From positions 92,527,001 through 92,591,000 of the forward strand of contig NC_091124.1 of NCBI RefSeq assembly GCF_040183065.1: 64,000 nucleotides of DNA. The letters run 5' to 3'. This DNA is from Periplaneta americana (Eukaryota > Arthropoda > Insecta > Blattodea > Blattidae). The translations under genes were made by a program, and so were the position numbers. The notes under the pieces were generated by a model. That model ran no database searches. It was not told the DNA's origin and saw nothing but the letters and a program-made list of their open reading frames with translations. Shown one piece after another: positions 40,401 to 45,982 of the stretch. Within the stretch, counting starts at the first letter, position 1. Every line of letters begins with the position of its first letter.

Positions 40401-43400
40401 TTATAATCTAGTTATAATCACAACAGCTGAGCCATCTAACAGGTATATTGCAAAACACAAAGCATGTCTATGAAACAGCAAGACAGATGGCGCATTTTCT
40501 GGAGATTTCAAGAAATGTTTTTTCAATATGTTACAGCATACAACTGCAATGATAAAACTAACACAGTTATTTCACACAAATATAGAACGTTACGAAAAAA
40601 AAAAAACTAGACACATTAATAAACGGTAATACACAAAAAAAAAAAAAAAAAAAAAAAAAAACTATCCATTAAAGGTAATAGAATTGTCAACCTGACTAAT
40701 TTTCAGTTAACAAACAATGAAACAAAAATTTTGCAAAATGAATATAAGTTTAATTTCCCCCTACCAATATTCACAACATAGTAGATACATTAGCCATAGA
40801 AACGCAACATGTAATAATGTAAGGTAACCACGAAAATAAATAGTTCCTCAGCTATAGTACAGCAAAAATTATACAAGAATACAGAGTCAATCCTAAAATA
40901 AAAGAATATCACAACAAGGTCAAAATCAATAATAGAAATTTAGAGAACCTTAAACGCAAATTAACGGATAACAACATAATTCATACCAAAGCTGATAAAA
41001 ATGATGTAGTTGTACTCATGCATAAATCCAAATAAATTGAAAAAAAAAATTCTTAATATTAACTAGGTAATTGAACTGAAATCAGATCCCACTGAAACAT
41101 ATCAGAAACAGATAAAATTAGCAATCAAGAACTCCTCAGATTTGTTTCCATCCAATAATGGCAACAAAGTCATCACAAAAAATCCTAGTGTTCCCATTTT
41201 GAAAACCTTACCAAAAATTCATAAACTGAAATGTCCATGAAACCGATTGTCAAAAGTAGAAATGCACCTAACCATAAAGTCAATAAATACTTACAGAGTT
41301 TTCTAAAAAGAAATTTAATCCTAGACAACTATCGTACCATAATCAATACAAAACAACTCATAACGAAATTATCAAAATTAAAGATCACAAAAGAAACCAA
41401 ATTACTATCTTTAGACATTACCAATCTATATACCAATATTCCAATTGAAGAAACATTAGATATAATTAACACAAAATTGAATGATTTGCAACTCAATCCT
41501 ACTTTAATAAAAGAAGTTATTAGCTTGTTGGGAATCTTTTTAAAACAGAATTATTTCACGTTAAATGACAAGATTTACTTGCAACAAAAAGGTCTAGCTA
41601 TGGGGGATCCACTTTCTGGTTTACTGGCAGATATATTTCTACAGCACCTTGAGAAAACACATATTAGTCACCTCTGCAATAAATTTAATATCTCTATCTA
41701 CGGTACATCTGCTATGTAGACGATACCCTCATATTATACCAAAACAATACACATATTACTGAATATATTACGAACGAGTTCAATAAATTACATCCGAATA
41801 CAGTAAAATCTCTCATAACCGGCACCCAAATAATGACAATACCAAAACAACAGCACTTTTGGCCAGGTAAAAACAAGTTTAAATCTGCCATATTGCCACA
41901 ATCTGGGTTGTCAGTTTTGTCACATTAGGAAATTCGCACGAACTTTAATTTTCAGTGAATATTCGAACCTAAAATTAGTGTTATTATTTGTATTGTGTGA
42001 TGTGTTTTAATAAAGAAAATCCACACAGTTTTTATGTTCATTTAATTATGTTCGGGCATCAGTGTTGCCACATTAGGAAGTTCGCACGAGCTTTAATTTT
42101 CAGTGATTGTTCGAACCTAGAATTAATGTATTATTTGTGTTGTGCGATGTGTTTTAATAAGGAAAATCTACACAGTTTTTATGTTTATTCAGTTATGAAC
42201 AAGTGATAGAGAAATAAGCTTCACATGGCTGCAGTTTCAACATTTGGCATAATGAAATACGAGCTCTCTCTCTCTCTCTCTCTCTCTTTAATATATACCG
42301 GTATTTAATTATCTGGCAAAATCTCGTATCCAGAACTAGTCTGGTCCCTTTGGTGACGGTTAAGAGAGATTCTAATGTATTACATTCACACATGAATTAG
42401 GCATTAATGGTACATTAAATTTTCTAGATTTAAAAATTACATTGAAAACACCTCGGATAACGTTTGATATATACAAAAAAAAAAAAAACCATATCAACAA
42501 CCCACACAATACACAATACTTCTACCCACCCTACAACTCATAAGATGAGCAAATTTAGGTATTTAATTGACAGGATGATTACAACTCCTCTAAGGCTAAT
42601 TACAACAAAGAATATAAGTATATTCTAAATTTGGCAACAGAAAATGGCTTTAACAAACAAATAATAAAAAAACTTGTAAAAAAAAAAAAAGAAAAAAGAA
42701 AAAGAAAGAAAATCTAAATTATCAGTGAAGAAATATAAGACATTAACACCTGAAAATATACCAGCGAAAAAATAATGGCATGGACTGACCTATTTTGGAA
42801 AGATTTCTAACAGGCTAAATAATTTTTCCAAGAATCACAACATCCACATAGCCCCTTGAACAAACAGTAAACTAAATAACAGAATACCCATTCATTTAAA
42901 TAATACCCAAACCTATCTCAATGGAGGCATTTATAAACTGAATTGTAAAAACTGGCCTAGAAAATAGATTGGTCAAACCCGCAGAACTTTTGAAATTAGA
43001 TACAACGAACACATCTCAGATTTCAAATACAACTGGAATAAATAAAAATTTGCCACGCACCTCATAGAAGAAGCCCATGAACTCACAAACATTAAAGACA
43101 ATTACAAATAGTAAAAGTCATAAACAATAATAATATCATTGATACTGTTAAAGCATATTTCATCACAAAAACATACAACCAGGGTACCTCAATTTTAAAT
43201 GAACAAATTAGTAATTTATCAAACTCACTATACAACTTATTTAAATTAATAACCACAAGGCAACCCCCACCTGAACCCACAGGCACAACCCCCACTCCAT
43301 TACAGTAGCCAACTGTAGCCATGCGTTTTCCTGTTACATAGTGCTTCAACATGTCACCAATATTTCTACCATTTGACCCATGTATAAATAAGCTAGAGAT

Positions 43401-45924
43401 ATTTTAATTTGTTACATTTAGATTTGTATAGTCACAAGAGTTTTGAACATGGCAACCAGTTGGACTAATACAAGTGTACTGATTCGAAGCTGCAACTTTA
43501 ATATATAATCTTTTTAGTACAGAACAAGTCAAATCTGAATTATTGGCATTCTTACCAAGCTACGACATTTCTTTTTGATGGGTAGCATATTTGATTTCCC
43601 ATCCTCTTGTTTGCTTTAAGCCTTGCAAGGGACACAATGCTTGGATTTTCCTTATCAGTTGTTCCACTAAGCTGATGAACAATTCTGCTGTCACATTACA
43701 TTGTCAATCCCTGTCAATTATCTGCACAGTATTGGAGAAATACGTATTTTTAATCATGGTCGGATACTCAGTACAGCAATGCATTTTCCTCATTGAACCA
43801 TATCTGCTGAAGAAGTTGTACAAGTTGTGTTTACTTAAGTTTCAGCAGCATTTCGAAAAGGCTGCAGTTCCATTCAAACAATATGTTACTGTATTATTAG
43901 TAAGTAGCATTCACAAAGCCATTCAGGTGAAACCAAGCTTCGTCAGTGAAAAAAAGAAGCATTGATTCAACACTTCTTCTATAGATTGATTCTAAATTCA
44001 ACCATATAATCGTGCCATGAGGATTAAATTTATGAGCCACAGATACCTTATAGGGATGAAACTTAAATTTCAAATCAAACCCTTTACCACGAAATGTTAT
44101 TAGGTCTCGGATTTCTATTACATAAAGCTCTGGAATTATGCATATCCTCGTGCTCTAATAAATACACCAAAATATGACGCAAAACAAATTAAATATCCAA
44201 AAATTACTAGAATCTTTATTATTCACCATTCTACACCATGCTGTTTTTGTGAATATTAACTCCTTGTATTGGCCAGAGTGGACTGTTCAGCCTATAAAAA
44301 TAGAATAGGGAAAAGAGGGGTGGAAAATGTCCAATGTATGTCCTCTGCGTGACTAATTATTTTACAGCTATGTCAGCAGAATCACTGACTGTTTATGAAT
44401 TGCTATCTGGCAATAGCAGGGTTGGAACCTCTTAAACGTCACATGTTTGAGAGGGATGAAGAAGACAAGAGAGTCTGACCAGCAACAATCTGGATGACTC
44501 ACCATTCAGAACTATTGAAATATGACCAAAAATATGATATACTACCATTTTTTGGTCAAATATGACTTAATGCTAAAATGTGGCAAAATATGAATTAATA
44601 TGTCCAATAAAAACCATGTCATCATATTCAGAAAAGCTAGAAATATGTTTAATTTGAGTTTGTAAAAAGAGAACTGGATAAAAATATGACATCATAGTTA
44701 TAAGTTTTTCTTATGCTAGGTGGCTAGTATTTTTTCTTGGGCTCAGCTCCATTCTCACACACATAATATCTTCGAGTGTTTGTTCTTTCAGAGCATGCTT
44801 TGGATTCGGAACACCTCAAAATCTGTGCTTCAGTGGCTGAACATGATAATATCTTTGAAAAATATTGGAGTGCAAGAGGTCAAATGACCTTATTGTCAAA
44901 CGCCTGGCATTAGAAAACAACAACAATGTTTCTTCTTATCAAGAATTGAATCTGTTTCTAGCCACTTACTAAGTCATTTAACACCACATTGTTTCGATAG
45001 TTGTGCTGCAGACTCTGGAAAATATCACCAAAACTTGAATAAACACATCGTGCACGACTTCTTCATCAGATACATTTTAACAATAAAAATGCATGTGTAC
45101 TGTGTATTTAACCATTGTGTGTGTCTAATGCCTACCCATTTCACTTTGCGTGATTCGGGTTCTGCATACTGCGGATAGATGGCAGGACTGTGACCCATTT
45201 TCAAATTGCACACCACTTCGGCGGGCCATGTTATGCATGATGTGTATCTGTGAAGAGTTATGTCGTGTACTAGGGTAAGTGTATTTTAAGTGTTCGTGTA
45301 AGTGTAGTGTAGGGAATGGGTGAGGATGATGATGAAGGGAGAAGGGAAACCCGGTGCCAGCACATAGCCTACTCCTGTCGAATAGCACCAAGGAGACCGT
45401 CAGGCTTATTGTCCCTATCTGATGGACGAATCACTATCAACAGTGATATATGCACTGCGGAGAGATTTGGGATTTAACCCAGGTATATTGGTGCACAATT
45501 TAGTGATTAGAAGTTGTGCACCGCCATCTCTCCTAGTCTCAAGGTAGAAATATTACAAGAAAATTTATGACCCTGCCGGAAATCGAACCTGGGCCAGCTA
45601 GTCTGGAGACAGATACGCTACCACAGAGCTAACTCGGGTTTAACCACTATTAAACTACATATTTCTTAGTACATTTCAGATAATTGACTAACTGAGATCG
45701 AAGATGTAAAGTGTCAGCAGAATTGCGTCGTCAGTTTAGTGCAGCAACTGATAAGAAAATGCCCAATGTGCCACCAGTCAAGAAGCAACATCATGGCTCT
45801 ATAAGCATGCTGGTAACAACACACTGTATTGTGTGAGCCTTCAGCAACCTCTTGCTCAGACTATCTCATGATACTATTTGCCAGAATTGGAAGTTTTGAA
45901 TACTGACTGTAGTTCTGATTACAG

Positions 45925-45982
<58 letters not shown>

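Larger units (their letters stand above)
40860..43110 (+). mobile_element. Penelope-like element with GIY-YIG domain, degenerate
   Basis: In order on the plus strand: NIIHTKADKNDVVVLMHKSK around 40980; the RT frame 41231-41719 (MKPIVKSRNAPNHKVNKYLQ, LDITNLYTNIPIEETLDI, GLAMGDPLSGLLADIFLQHL); YVDD at 41713-41724 in a shifted frame; after the MITE, THELGINGTLNFLDLKI and ILNLATENGFNKQIIKK; then GGIYKLNCKNW and IGQTRRTFEIRYNEHISDFK, a GIY-YIG endonuclease. The YIG Tyr codon is TAG at 42965-42967. RT and nuclease resemble Penelope-like elements. Frameshifts and stops make it inactive. Confidence 0.88.

Noticed and set aside
41988-42206. 72-codon ORF with internally repeated sequence
   Set aside because: It is a translation of the tandem duplication inside a MITE, not a conserved protein.
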